Of a stretch of 64,000 nucleotides of DNA, positions 1-10,712 are shown one piece after another. Below the pieces are notes generated by a model. It had not been told where the DNA came from, did no database searches, and worked only from the letters and a program-made list of their open reading frames with translations. Position numbers and translations under genes: made by a program. The DNA is from UTCFX2 sp963788305 (lineage in GTDB: Bacteria; Chloroflexota; Anaerolineae; Anaerolineales; UBA4823): contig CAWBGK010000003.1 in NCBI GenBank assembly GCA_963788305.1, positions 62,001-126,000 on the forward strand. The letters are read 5' to 3'. Position 1 is the stretch's first letter. Each line of letters starts with the position of its first letter.

Positions 1-382
1 AGACTCGTCAAATCCGTGGGCAGTGGGCAGGTATTTGTTTTTATCTCCGAAATGATTCTTACCGAATTGACCGGTCACATAACCCAACGGTTTGAGCAGC
101 TCAGGGATGCTGACGTCTTCTGCCTGCAAGCCCATGTCAGCACCAGGCATACCCACCTTGGTGAGGCCGGTTCGGTATGGGTTTTGCCCGGTAATAAAAG
201 CGGCGCGCCCCGGCAGTACAGCTTTGCTGACCATATGAATCAGTAAAGCGCATGCCTTCGTTGGCGATCCGGTCGATGTTCGGGGTTCGGTAGCCCATCA
301 ACCCGTCGCTGTAGCAGCTCAGGTTGGTGATGCCGACGTCATCACCCCAGATAACAAGGATATTCGGTCTTCCGTTTGGCAT
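1..382 (-). pseudogene. Arylsulfatase, N-terminal part, frameshifted and cut by window edge
   Basis: Formylglycine-dependent sulfatase of the alkaline-phosphatase superfamily, which hydrolyses sulfate esters. The start ATG (382) has a good AAGGAG site 8-9 nt upstream. The N-terminus shows the metal-binding Asp pair (ILVIWGDDVG) and PNIDRIANEGMRF, then the catalytic motif CTAGR. This is a Cys-type site that must be converted to formylglycine. Immediately after CTAG the frame is lost at a four-C run (208-211 on the plus strand). Removing one base restores RAAFITGQNPYRTGL and a normal sulfatase sequence (GYVTGQFGKNHFGDKNKYLP) to the window edge. The gene directly upstream is a sulfatase maturase. 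The frameshift may be a sequencing error; if real, the enzyme is dead because the break lies inside the active-site signature. Confidence 0.85.
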
Positions 383-543
383 TGTTTTCTCTCCTTTGCA
401 ATAAATATATGAATATTGGGTGATCGTGGTGGTCAAATCTCTCGATTTATTCAGGTGTACCAGTGTCTTGACCCAAACTATCCGATCATTTTCTTGATAA
501 TGTTGACCTGCCTTGCGGTTGAGGTAAGTCTTTTCTCCTGGGC

Positions 544-1850
544 TTAATGCGGTCGCCCGTGACACTGTTTGAATTTGAGGCCGCTTCCGCATGGGCAGGG
601 ATCTAAACGGTTCACCCCAGCAAATTTCCAATCCAGGATTGCCATTACCTCTTTGCTTCATGTCGTTGGTCGGATCAGGTTAGCCAGGATTCTTCATCGG
701 AAAATCAATATAATGGAAAAACTCTTTGAATCCGGCACACAATCATTGAGTCCCGGTTCTTCCGTCCGGCGTCTGGATAAAACGGTTTTTCGGACATTCT
801 CCTCTGCAGCGGAACGCACGTCACATTCCAGGCAGTAACCTGGCAGCGTGTCGAGTTTGTCTGGCCGAATTTCAGCTGTTGGGGGGACGCCACCAAAAGT
901 GATCATGTGTTCATCCTGGATGTTCCCCAGGAGATATTCGGGCTCGACAAAATGGTCGCACGCATAGAGGTCGCCGTTATGCTCAATCGCCAGACCGGTT
1001 CCGCAGGTATCATTAAGAACGCACATGCCTGATGAACCCATACCCAGCCAGTTTCTAAGTGTCCCTTCAAAAGTCTGGACAAAGATGGTGCCTACATCAT
1101 GCCGCACCCATTCGTCAAAAATTGTGCAGAGAAAACGACCCAATTGTTCCGGGTGCACCGAGCGGTCGGAAACCGTTGTCCCTTCCTGGTATAAAGCCAA
1201 TCCGTCTGTGTTGATCCGTTCGACAACAGGGATGAACTGCATCCAGGTCGTCCCGACCTCGTCGCGCAGAAAACGGTAAACATCCAACGGATAATGAGCG
1301 TTGACACGATTGACCGTCGTCAGGATATTGTACTCGACTCGATGTTTCTGAAGCAGGCGCAACCCGCGCATCACCCTGTCAAAAGTTGGATTGCCTCCTT
1401 TATCCAGACGATGGACATCGTGCAGCTGGCGTGGACCATCCAGGCTTACCCCCAGCAAAAAATCATGTTCCTTAAAGGATTGAGCCCATGCATCGTTGAT
1501 AAGGCTGGCATTTGTCTGTAAAGTATGCAGAAAGCTCATCCCGGGACGGCGGTATTTCTCAACCAGCTCCATGGCGCGGCGGTAGAAGTCCAGGCCCATC
1601 AGCGTTGGCTCTCCGCCCTGCCAGGCGATATTCACCGTATCCGTCTGATGCGACTCGATCAGCTGGCGAATGTACTGCTCAAGCACCGAATCGGTCATCC
1701 GGAACTTGCTGTTGGGATAGAGTGCCGCTTTATCCAGGAAAAAGCAGTAGGCGCAATCCAGGTTGCAGGCGGCGCCGGTCGGCTTTGCCAGTAGGTGGAA
1801 AGCAGGGGGCGCTTTTTCAGGCCATTGTGAAAAAGGAGGGCAGGAATCAT
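544..1850 (-). pseudogene. Anaerobic sulfatase-maturating enzyme (radical SAM) with C-terminal SEC-C tail, multiply frameshifted
   Basis: Radical-SAM enzyme that oxidises the active-site Cys or Ser of sulfatases to formylglycine without oxygen. The radical-SAM cluster motif CNLDCAYCFF is visible just upstream of the longest open stretch (694-1698), followed by WQGGEPTL and LQTNASLI. The C-terminal Cys-rich auxiliary-cluster region (CGTGLAIEHNGDLYACDH, GYCLECDVRSAC) is also present. A start ATG at 1850 becomes in frame if a five-T run in the coding strand (A run 1830-1834) had one more base. At least three further indels lie between about 740 and 810. Beyond FHYIDFPMKN the reading can be followed through another break into VMAILDWKFAGVNRLDP and the zinc-binding SEC-C motif CPCGSGLKFKQCHG, ending at 544. 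The SEC-C piece is also a free 33-codon ORF (544-645) with its own ATG and AGAGG. I favour the fused reading. It lies directly upstream of a Cys-type sulfatase. Confidence 0.8.
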
Positions 1851-1947
1851 AGAATAGTAGATTGTATCATTTTCCCTGGGTAGTCCAGGTAGAATGCTCC
1901 TGATTCTGCCTTCTCATTCCTTCAAGATTTTCAACCAGTAAAACGAA

Positions 1948-4015
1948 CTACAGACGAAAATTATTCGGCCCATAAAATTCCAAACGATCTATTCTTAAAT
2001 ATTCACTTGAACCTGATCGCGCCAGCCGCGTAAAACGCGATGGAGTTCCTTCCGCTGTGACAATCGGTTCGTCCCCGGTTGATAAGATGGTCGGGTGCAT
2101 CACAAATGGATGGTTCTGCGGCCCACCGAGGCTGCCGTGATGACTGACCTGGTTTTCCAGACAATACATCAGCTGCGTCTTTGGATCATAGACCGTGTTG
2201 ACCAGAAGATCCGGACAGTTTGGAAAACCCAATTCCCTCCGAAGGAGTCGTATTGCATTGGGTCCGTAATCTGCCAATGGATTCTCGCCTTCAATTTTCC
2301 CATCATCCAGATAACAGAAGCCTTTATTTCCAATCACGACATCCCCAAATTCTTTTGATCTAACCAGCACAAATCCGATCGCAGGATGTTTTACAAGCCC
2401 TACCAGTAACTCTGGGTATAACTGCTGGATCTGCTCCTGGGTCATTCTGACATCGGATTGCGGAAAATAAATCAATCCTGCTCCGCCGGATGCAACAGTC
2501 ACCGCTTTGCTCTCCCCCGCCTTGATATCCTCGATCTTTGGGCCGACCTGAACCAGGTCCCCCTCTCGCCGACTCTTGAACATCCTCCCCAGGAAGTCGG
2601 CGGTACGGGTATTGTCCTGGATCAACTCGGATAACAATGCGCTCATTTTATCCCAGGTCTCGTGCGTCTTCTGCGCAGTGTATACCTCTCCTTCACCCTG
2701 TACCAAAGCATCCACCAGCTCATCCAGGCTCACACCAAATTTATTCTTTATGGTATAGCCCAGCGTCTGGCCGTGGTCCGACAGCACGATGAGATGATAG
2801 GGTCGCGGGGCTGTCTCCAGTGTCTTTTCGATCCGCGCAAAACAGCGGTCTGTCTCATGTAGAGCCTTGAACAATTCGTGGGACTCCATCCCCGCAAAGT
2901 GGCTCAAATCGTCATAGGCTGCATATAAGGCGTATACCGCCGGTATCCCGCGCAGCATGTCGCTGATCACCATATACGTCGCCAGGTCCTGCATCAAAGG
3001 ACCCATAAATCCACGCAAGAATGCATACTTCGGGCTTCGGGCGGTCACCCGGAATGGGTCATTTCGCCTTTTCTGCTGCCAGGCTTCGATCCATTCGGTG
3101 AATATCTCAATGACAAATCGGGTGATCACTCGAGCCATGACATAAGGGCTGAATAAGTAAAAATAAAAACCTGGCCCGCGACCGCGGTTTTTGTTCATCA
3201 TCGTGCTCATCGTCAGCGTGCTTTCCGACGCATCTCCTGAGAACATGTTCCCGCGCGATGAACCGCCATCCGAGAGCAAACCTCTGCCGGTGGAGAGCTT
3301 CGCTTCCAGCGCGGCTGCATCTTTCGGATTACCCGAAGCGACCACTCGCTTCGCATCGCGATCCCACCAGCGATAGGCAGGAAAGTTGTCGTTATTCCCC
3401 ATCAGGATGCCTGTCTGCATCGCGCCTGTCTGGGAGGTGTAATCGAGTCTCCCATCCTGTGATGCGGTGTGTGCCTTTTTCCAACCAGCGCTGCAGGGTA
3501 GGCATATGGCCTTCCTGGATCGCCCTTTTCAATAATTCTTCTCCCAGCCCGTCGATCTCCAAAAAAATAAACCCGGGAACCTCCGTATGATGGATTTCTC
3601 CCGTTTTTTTAACCATGCGACCCGTGATCGCGCGATCAAAAATAGAATCTTCGTCCACAGACAGAAATCCACCTACAATCGCATTGACGACCGTCATCCA
3701 GATCGAGATCCATAAACCCGTGACCCAGCTGTCGACGGTGATGCCAGGGATCCGATTAATCACTGTAAATATCACGAATCCACTCATGACAAAAGTCAGA
3801 ATGGGATAAATGTACACCGGCATCCAGGAAAGGAACTCAATGAAGATGTACCAGAAAGCTGCCTGGGCGACCGTATAAGCGATCGCTGCGGCGATAGCAG
3901 CCCTGAACGAAGGTATCGCCAGTCCTTCCATAAACCACGCTAAAACAATAAGGGTGATGGCATGGATTACCAGGATGGCAATGATTTGATATGCTCGCAA
4001 GCGATTAGTTTTCAT
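1948..4015 (-). CDS. Membrane-anchored type I phosphodiesterase/alkaline-phosphatase-like protein, one frameshift
   Basis: Protein of about 688 residues after repair. The first ~110 residues hold four hydrophobic segments resembling a small phage-holin-like or DUF membrane module. The rest is an alkaline-phosphatase-superfamily catalytic domain. The first metal-site Asp is in FIFLEIDGLGEELL and the later Asp-His pair is in LIVLSDHGQTLGY, as in type I phosphodiesterase/nucleotide pyrophosphatases. The frame breaks near 3442, where GAGACTCGATTAC would read through as GWETDYTSQTGAMQTG if one C were removed. The N-terminal frame is 3392-4015 and the C-terminal frame 1948-3420. The substrate is unknown. 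The active site probably faces outward, given the membrane module. Confidence 0.75.
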
Positions 4016-4095
4016 CTCGATCTCCGTAGGGTTGCATGGATTTGAGTTGCGTTTCTACCTTCTCACAACGCTGGTGGATGCGCTGTTTGTCCGGC

Positions 4096-5377
4096 TCAAC
4101 CAACGCGCTGGTTTCGACTCTCCTCATGGATTAAAGTCACATGGCGGAGAAGCTCCTGGCACGCCTCAGGTGATTTCGCCTCCTGACCAATCTTTTCGAT
4201 TGTTTCGACGATGTGAAGTAAAACACTGGCGTTATCACAGCTGGAATGTCGCAGCATGTCAAATGCGGCACACAAGAGCTCTTTCAGCGTCGCCGGCTCA
4301 AAAATCAGGCGCAGCTTGCCATCCTTATCATAAAAGTTGGCGTTGCTCTCTCCGAACTGGACGTATTCCGCCAGGCTTTCACCTATGTAATCCAGGCAGG
4401 TCATGGCCGTGAAAGGATCATTGATTGCCGGAGACATCGCTCGCACAGCGATTTCCAAAATCTGGTTGACTGCATACTCGATATCCTGGGTAGGCGTGCG
4501 CTGGTTGCCGACCTGAACAGAACGGCGCAGGTGTTTTTCCAGGCGTGCATCAATTTTATCGGCAGGCCAGACCAAAGCCACGGTTTCACCCGCTACGATA
4601 AAATGGCCGGGCTTCCTGAGCATTTGCATGATCAAATTTCGCTCCACAGCCAGATTCATGATGATATCTGGATCAATGAACTGGATGTAACCGGTCTCAC
4701 GCACCCGAAGTGGTAATGCTTCGTTTTCAGCTAACAGCTCATTTTTTCCCCCACTGGAGATCTTGATGTTTTTCCTGTCTTCGGCCTCGTTTAAGTTACC
4801 GCACACTTACAACATCCCGCAGATCTGACCCGGCAGCTGCTACAATATTTGGCGCCTGGAGCATGATGCTGATATGCTGGATAAGGACGATCAACGATGC
4901 AAAGGTTAAAAGCATCAAAAACAGTCCGATTGTGACCGTGATCTGGGGAGCAGCCGCCTGTACCTGTAAATTTGTGATTGACAATGCTGTGGCCAGGCAA
5001 TAGGTAAACGTTGCGACAAACATACCCAGCACATACTGGGTGGTGCGGTCTCGCAGGAAGACCCGCAGCAAACGCGAGCCAAACTGGGCAGCCACGGTAC
5101 TGAGTGGTAGGGTTAACAGCGAGAACACGACGCCTGCCGTCGCCAGGATTGTCCCTGCGATTGCAAGCATGCTGGATCGCATTTCAGCAGGGGTTCCAGC
5201 GATGATGAACTTGGAGCGGTTGAGCAGGAAATTGGGGACGTTATCATCCACCAGGCCAAGCAGCCAGGACAGGAAAACTGCTGCCACAGCCATGATCGAC
5301 GGCACGAACCACAGGCTTACCTTCACGCGATCCCAAAGGTAGCGCCTGGTGGCTTTTCTCATCGCTCGTGATCTCAA
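4096..5377 (-). CDS. DUF2254 family membrane protein, one frameshift
   Basis: Predicted integral membrane protein of the DUF2254 family, function unknown. The N-terminal frame (4796-5377) carries four hydrophobic segments and the family's conserved SMLAIAGTILATAGVVFSLL and AAQFGSRLLRVFLRDRTTQ regions. The C-terminal frame (4096-4806) is the soluble part, with GYIQFIDPD and AMSPAINDPFTAMTCLDYIG, which is highly characteristic. The two frames overlap by about 11 nt near 4800, so a single indel there accounts for the split. It is first in a co-directional series of membrane-protein genes. Confidence 0.8.
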
Positions 5378-5455
5378 AATTCTCCTCCTAAAAAATTGGT
5401 TGGTATGCTGATTATATCCCTGGAGGCTCGATAATGATTATTTCCTGCATGGAGG

Positions 5456-6304
5456 CTATTCCAATGCAGAGCGTCTCGAGCCGTACATCCTTGCGTAAAC
5501 ACGACAGCAGACGGCGCCGAGCAGAAAAATTTGGGCAAAATAATTGAAACCAACCAGGAGCATTGTAAAAGCTCCAGTCGCTTGAAGCGCCGAGTTCATC
5601 GAGCTGAGTTGAAAGAAAATCCCAACCAGAAACATCGCCGCCAACATGAGCACCGTCGTTAAAACGGCGCCCAGCCAGACGTCTCTCCAGGCGATCTTTG
5701 TCTCGGGCAGAATCTTGTAAAACAGTGCAACGATGACCAGCAGGAGGATGGGTGCAGCCAACCTGGCTGCCAGCACCTGATTTCCTCCTAAACCCAGCAG
5801 CCGTTCCATGAGGGTTCCAAAATAGCCCAATAAAAGGTTCGCAAACGTTGCTAATACACCAAACAATCCAAGCCCAATCACAATGAGGAACGAAAAAAGT
5901 CTCTTGCGGAGAAAGCCCAGGGTGTGACCTTTTTCGGGCAGCGGAACACGCCAGATGGAATTAAGCGAATACTGGAGCTGAAAAAACAATCCCGAGGCGG
6001 CAAAAAGCAGCGCGACGAAGCTGATCACTGAAATGAGCCAGGAACTGCTCGAAGGGGTATTCGAAAGCGCCAGTACCGCTTCTTGCACCAGGGAGCTGAT
6101 TTCTGCCCCAAAGATTTCCTCCAGACGTGAAAAAATTTGATCCGCAGTGTCAATTTCCTTTAGAAACAACTCAGCAATGCTGACTACAACAAAAATGATG
6201 GGTGCGAAGGAGAACATGCTGTAATAAGCCAGCGCTGCAGCCAGCTGATTCGGCCGTTCCGAGATCCAGATTTTATATACCTCGATTAAATATTGTTTCT
6301 TCAT
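5456..6304 (-). CDS. YihY/BrkB family inner-membrane protein
   Basis: Intact 282-residue protein of the YihY/virulence factor BrkB family, formerly mis-annotated as ribonuclease BN. It begins with the family hallmark RPNQLAAALAYYSMFSFAPI. About six transmembrane segments follow, with the conserved GLFFQLQYSLNSIW region in the middle and LVGFNYFAQIFLLGA near the end. The family role is unsettled; transport or envelope functions have been proposed. It sits between DUF2254 and an AI-2E-family gene, all on the minus strand. Confidence 0.88.
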   Translation of the reverse strand: MKKQYLIEVYKIWISERPNQLAAALAYYSMFSFAPIIFVVVSIAELFLKEIDTADQIFSRLEEIFGAEISSLVQEAVLALSNTPSSSSWLISVISFVALLFAASGLFFQLQYSLNSIWRVPLPEKGHTLGFLRKRLFSFLIVIGLGLFGVLATFANLLLGYFGTLMERLLGLGGNQVLAARLAAPILLLVIVALFYKILPETKIAWRDVWLGAVLTTVLMLAAMFLVGIFFQLSSMNSALQATGAFTMLLVGFNYFAQIFLLGAVCCRVYARMYGSRRSALE

Positions 6305-6519
6305 GGCAGGTTTGTTCTCCGTTAATAAGAGATTTCTTTGTCGAAATCCTTCTCGTTGACATTACGACAATTTTCGGCACCAAAAAGGGCAAACTTGCCT
6401 TCTTGACCGATCATATCAACGGTGAGAAATGAATTAATTATATATTCAAACATGTTCCATCCGCACGATATTCACCCGTTGAGTTCGTCAGCTTCCGATA
6501 AAAATAAATCCGGCATCTC

Positions 6520-7623
6520 CTATTCTTTCCCGCGGTTGGAATTAAAGGTGTCTTTTGCTTTTCCCCACAAGCCTCTTACATGTTTTGCCGCCTCTTTTCT
6601 TTCTTCTTCTTTCTCTTCACCTGTGTAGCGCATCAAGACCGCGAGTGGGCGTGTACCCTCAAAATTCTCCATGATGATCAGCACCAGCAGGGTCATCGGC
6701 ACCGCCAGGATTGCCCCAATCCCTCCAAGCAGGTAGCCCCAGATGAACAATCCGACGAATACAACCACCGGGGAAATCTTCAACCGCTGCCCCATAACTT
6801 TAGGCTGATAAAAGTTCTGCACGCCTCCGTTGATCACAACATAGCCGACCAGGACAACCAGCGCTGTATTTAAGCCATACTGAGCGTAAGCCATGAGCAC
6901 AGGCGGGATCAGGGCGATCATGAAGCCGATCGAGGGGATATACCCCATGAACCAGGCCAGCAGCCCCCACAGCAAGGCGTAATCCACCCCCAGGAACCAG
7001 AGAAAAAAGGCATCGCCCAAGCCAACCAGGAAGTTGACCCCTGTCAGCACGGTCATATACTTGCGCACATCTTCGGTGAGCATCGTGACTCGCCCGATGC
7101 TCAAATTATTCGGATCGAGTCCAAGGCGCGAGGGAGCCGGCATAGCCATTGCGGCGCTGATCATAAAAAAGAAGATTGCCAGCGCCAATCCGAATTGAAC
7201 CAGCATATCCATGACATTCGAAAGCAAGCTTTGGGCAATTTCACCCGTGGAAATGGTGATCTGCTCAATTTCTGAGCTTGTCTCGGAATCCGTAGTTGCG
7301 GACAGGTCTTCGCTGGCTTGCTGCGATGCGCTTGACATGTAAGCCGGAATCTCAGTGGTCAGCTTGGTGATCGAGAAGAAAACCGTTCCGATGACCAGCC
7401 CCAGGAGCAGGACGACCATCAAGATGCTCAGCACCAGCGCCAACCAGCCGGGCATGCCGCGCTTCGTCAGGCGGCTGGGGATCGGCAGGACCGTGATCGT
7501 GATCACGGCTGCCAGCAGGATCGGATTGATGATCGAGGCAGAGCCGCGGATCCCAAATAAAATCACGAATATCGCAGCTCCCCCAACCAGGTAGATAACC
7601 AGACGACCGGATAGATTATTCAT
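6520..7623 (-). CDS. AI-2E family transporter (PerM-type), copy 1
   Basis: Intact 367-residue polytopic protein of the AI-2E/PerM family. It has an N-terminal hydrophobic pair, a soluble loop (about residues 80-130, rich in Ser/Thr/Glu), then a C-terminal membrane domain with the family features LWGLLAWFMGYIPSIG and YQPKVMGQRLKISPV. Members include exporters of autoinducer-2 and Na+(Li+)/H+ antiporters, so the substrate cannot be read from sequence. A second family member is at 42079-43296. Confidence 0.85.
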   Translation of the reverse strand: MNNLSGRLVIYLVGGAAIFVILFGIRGSASIINPILLAAVITITVLPIPSRLTKRGMPGWLALVLSILMVVLLLGLVIGTVFFSITKLTTEIPAYMSSASQQASEDLSATTDSETSSEIEQITISTGEIAQSLLSNVMDMLVQFGLALAIFFFMISAAMAMPAPSRLGLDPNNLSIGRVTMLTEDVRKYMTVLTGVNFLVGLGDAFFLWFLGVDYALLWGLLAWFMGYIPSIGFMIALIPPVLMAYAQYGLNTALVVLVGYVVINGGVQNFYQPKVMGQRLKISPVVVFVGLFIWGYLLGGIGAILAVPMTLLVLIIMENFEGTRPLAVLMRYTGEEKEEERKEAAKHVRGLWGKAKDTFNSNRGKE

Positions 7624-7662
7624 GTAGTTTCCTCCATAAAGCCGAATCTCACCAGATAGTTA

Positions 7663-9429
7663 TCACACATCTTGAATTACTTTCTCAGAATGAGCAGATT
7701 GCTCGATAAAGCTTACGGCAGCGTCAACGGTCGGGAAGACATGATCTTCGCCGATCATCTCGAAAAGCCCAGTCCGCTGGCCAAATTCCCGCACCGGCCC
7801 GTGCAGCTCGGCCACAAAGATCTCAATCCCTTTGCCCTTCAGCTCAACCAGAAGCCCTTTCAGCACTTCTGCACTGGTGATATCCAGAGAATCCTGCCCG
7901 GCAGAATCCAGGACGACGGCACGCGGCGGCGGCTGAGTTTCAGCAACCAGGGCTTTCATCCGATCTCGAATCGTGAGGGCATTGGCGTAATACATTGGCG
8001 CATCCAGGCGCACGATTAAGACTCCAGGAACCGCTGTGTTTTCTGGGTGCCGCTTCAGGTCGGAGTAGGCTCCCGGGCTTCCCGGGATGCGTCCAAGGTT
8101 AGCCAGATGCGGCCGGCTGGAATGGTAAAGCACCAGGAGCACAGAAGCAACCAGCCCAATGATCATGCCCTCTAAGACATCGATGAATAGCACCCCCAGG
8201 AGGGTGATCACCCCCAGCGCAAACTCCGTCCTTGAAACCATCCGGATCTTTTCGAGTTTCCGGGCGGTGAGGATATGCCAGACAGCGTGGATGATCAGGG
8301 CAGCCAGCACTGCCTCTGGCAGGCTGGTGAACAAAGGTGTCAGGAACAGCAGGGTCACCAGGGTGACCCCCCAGGCGACAAGGTTTGCAATTTGCGTCCG
8401 CGCTCCCGCCCCCTCCTTGACCGCAGATGCAGACATGCCGCCGGCGGCGATCATCCCGCCGAATAGGCCGCTGGCAAGGTTGGAAAATGCGTGGGCGTTC
8501 AGCTCCTGGTTGGGATCGACTTCGTAGCCGTGCTTTTCGGCGAACTCGCGTGCCACGCCCAACGCCTCGCTATAAGCCAGCAGAAATATCCCGATGGCTG
8601 GCAGAATCATCCTGAGGACGGTATCCAGGGACACCTGAGGAAGCGCCAAAGAAGGTAGCCCTTGCGGCAGCACACCTGCTACTTCTACTCCATAATTGGC
8701 ATTCAGGCTGAGGGCAAGGCTTAAAGCGATCGAGCCGAACAACACCACCAGGCCCGCCGGGATCTTCTTGTTCCAGCGCGGTAGTAGAAACAGCAGCGCC
8801 AGCGCCGAAGCGCCCACTGCGAACGTCACCCAGTTGGCTTCCGGAAGCTGCTTGATTACGGCAAAGAATTTGTCAATAACATTCCCATCACCTTTTTCCA
8901 CTCCAAACAGCTTGTTGAGCTGCCCCACGGCGACAAAGATCGCCAGTCCTAACACAAAACCGTCCATGACCGGCTTGGAAAGAAACTGGGTAACCCAGCC
9001 CAGGCGCGCCAATCCTGCCACCAGAAAGACGACCCCGATGACCAGGACCAGGGTGGCGGCATAAGCCTGGTAGGTTGCCATATCCGATAATGTTGCACCC
9101 ATGGCAACCACCGTGGAAGCGATCAACGCGGCCGTGGCAGAGGTCGCCCCGACAGACAGGTGGCGAGAGGAACCGAACAAAGCATAGACCAGCAGCGATG
9201 CGACCAGTGTGTACAGGCCAGCCTGCGGAGGCAAGCCGGCGATCCCGGCATACGCCATTCCTTCAGGTACAACCAGACCCCATAACGTCAGGCCTGCCAG
9301 GATGTCGGCAGCCAGCCAGAGGCGATTGTAGCGTGGGAGCCAGGACAGGATCGGGATAAAACCTGCTAAGCCGCGTGAGTTTTTTGAACGCTCCAGGGAT
9401 TCTGACGCCATTCGGTTTCTCCTAAACAT
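7663..9429 (-). CDS. SulP family anion transporter with STAS domain, copy 1
   Basis: Intact 588-residue SLC26/SulP permease. The N-terminal domain begins with WLPRYNRLWLAADILAGLT and the signature VPEGMAYAGIAGLPPQAGLY, followed by about 12 transmembrane segments. The cytoplasmic C-terminal STAS domain (about residues 450-570) includes VVLDSAGQDSLDITSAEVL. Substrates in the family include sulfate, bicarbonate and dicarboxylates. Its stop codon abuts the ClC gene upstream (9429), implying co-transcription. A second, frameshifted SulP gene lies at 18614-20348. Confidence 0.9.
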   Translation of the reverse strand: MFRRNRMASESLERSKNSRGLAGFIPILSWLPRYNRLWLAADILAGLTLWGLVVPEGMAYAGIAGLPPQAGLYTLVASLLVYALFGSSRHLSVGATSATAALIASTVVAMGATLSDMATYQAYAATLVLVIGVVFLVAGLARLGWVTQFLSKPVMDGFVLGLAIFVAVGQLNKLFGVEKGDGNVIDKFFAVIKQLPEANWVTFAVGASALALLFLLPRWNKKIPAGLVVLFGSIALSLALSLNANYGVEVAGVLPQGLPSLALPQVSLDTVLRMILPAIGIFLLAYSEALGVAREFAEKHGYEVDPNQELNAHAFSNLASGLFGGMIAAGGMSASAVKEGAGARTQIANLVAWGVTLVTLLFLTPLFTSLPEAVLAALIIHAVWHILTARKLEKIRMVSRTEFALGVITLLGVLFIDVLEGMIIGLVASVLLVLYHSSRPHLANLGRIPGSPGAYSDLKRHPENTAVPGVLIVRLDAPMYYANALTIRDRMKALVAETQPPPRAVVLDSAGQDSLDITSAEVLKGLLVELKGKGIEIFVAELHGPVREFGQRTGLFEMIGEDHVFPTVDAAVSFIEQSAHSEKVIQDV

Positions 9430-10712
9430 TATTCAGGGTTGTTCGGTTTAGCTTGCGCCTGAGCGCTCGCACGCCGGGCTTGAAACATCAAAAGCAATGC
9501 TGTCAGCAATGCGCTGGAAACCACTGCGATGGCAACCACCGCCGCAGTTTCTTTCTGCACGAGAACCAATGAAAAGAGACCAGCAAAGAGCGGCGCCTTC
9601 AGAGCAGCGACAAGAGCCCCTGCCATCGTCGCCGCAACGCAGACCGCTACTGGGATACCCGGGAACAGAAGATCCAATGCGAGACCCAGGGCGATGCCAG
9701 CGAACATGATCGGGAAGATATAGCCGCCTTTCCAACCGGTGGCGAGCAGTAATGACGTGGCGAACAGCTTGACTACTGCCAGAACGATCAACAAAACCAC
9801 GCCAATTTCCGCTGCATTTGCGATCAGCTCAATCGTTTCTAACTCACCCGAGAACAGGGTCAGCGGCCAGAGCGCGCCTATGATCCCCATACCCAGACCC
9901 CCAATCAACCCGCGCAGCACCAAGCGCCCCTTCATCACTTCAAAGAACTTTTGCAGGCGTTGGAGCGAGATCATGAACAGCAAGCCAACCACCCCACCGA
10001 TCAATCCAAAGGGTACTGCGTAAAACATGTGTGCCAGCTTGGGAGTATAGGACGGGAACTTGTATAATGTCTCGAAGAAAGACCCGCTCAACAAGACAAA
10101 GACCACCGTAGCCGTTGCGGAAGACAGCAGGCTTGGGAAAAGCACCCAGAAATAAGCCTGCTTGCCACCGGTTCCGCCCTGTGCAAACTCCAATCCCAGC
10201 AGCGCCCCACCGAAAGGATTGGTGATAAAAGCGGCTAGCATCCCGCTGACTCCAGAAAATCCCATCGCTCGCGTTTCCTTCTCATCGAGATTGAGCCGGT
10301 CGGAGACTAATGTCCCGAGCCCGCCGCAGGCATCTGCCAGCGGCGCCTCAGGTCCCAGGCTGGCACCGGAGATGAGAGAAAATGACGCGGTAATCACGAT
10401 CCCCGGGGCGTTGCGGTAGTCGAACCGACCGGTCTTGCCAAATTCAAGCATCACTTCCGCGAAGATGCCGTTGTGGTCGCCAAACAGCTTCACCAGCAGC
10501 CCGACCAGCAAACCGCCCAGGGTGCAAACCAGCAGCGTAAACAGGCGGGCATCCAATCCACTGGCTAGCTGGGCTTGTTCCCAAATCAGGCGCGTGCCTT
10601 GATGAACGAGAGCGATAAAACCAAAGGTAATTCCTGCACTGACTACCCCTAATAGGGCGACCAGGAGCATCAAGCGAAAATAGGATCTGGGTTTTGCCTG
10701 TGGATCTATCAT
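9429..10712 (-). CDS. ClC-type voltage-gated chloride channel/antiporter
   Basis: Intact 427-residue ClC family protein. It carries the selectivity-filter region GASLGPEAPLADACG, in which the Glu occupies the position of the external gating glutamate, and GFSGVSGMLAAFITNPFGGA. The late motif ATGWKGGYIFPIMFAG corresponds to the conserved GSGIP/GG..F.P region. There are about ten hydrophobic helices and no CBS domains. Keeping the gating Glu favours an H+/Cl- exchanger or gated channel. The start overlaps the upstream K+ channel stop by 4 nt (10709-10712), so the two are translationally coupled. ClC, K+ channel and SulP form an ion-handling unit. Confidence 0.88.
   Translation of the reverse strand: MIDPQAKPRSYFRLMLLVALLGVVSAGITFGFIALVHQGTRLIWEQAQLASGLDARLFTLLVCTLGGLLVGLLVKLFGDHNGIFAEVMLEFGKTGRFDYRNAPGIVITASFSLISGASLGPEAPLADACGGLGTLVSDRLNLDEKETRAMGFSGVSGMLAAFITNPFGGALLGLEFAQGGTGGKQAYFWVLFPSLLSSATATVVFVLLSGSFFETLYKFPSYTPKLAHMFYAVPFGLIGGVVGLLFMISLQRLQKFFEVMKGRLVLRGLIGGLGMGIIGALWPLTLFSGELETIELIANAAEIGVVLLIVLAVVKLFATSLLLATGWKGGYIFPIMFAGIALGLALDLLFPGIPVAVCVAATMAGALVAALKAPLFAGLFSLVLVQKETAAVVAIAVVSSALLTALLLMFQARRASAQAQAKPNNPE

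Noticed and set aside
544..1850. Programmed frameshifting or stop-codon recoding in the maturase
   Set aside because: Several scattered indels in both directions fit sequencing error or decay better than a single recoding signal.
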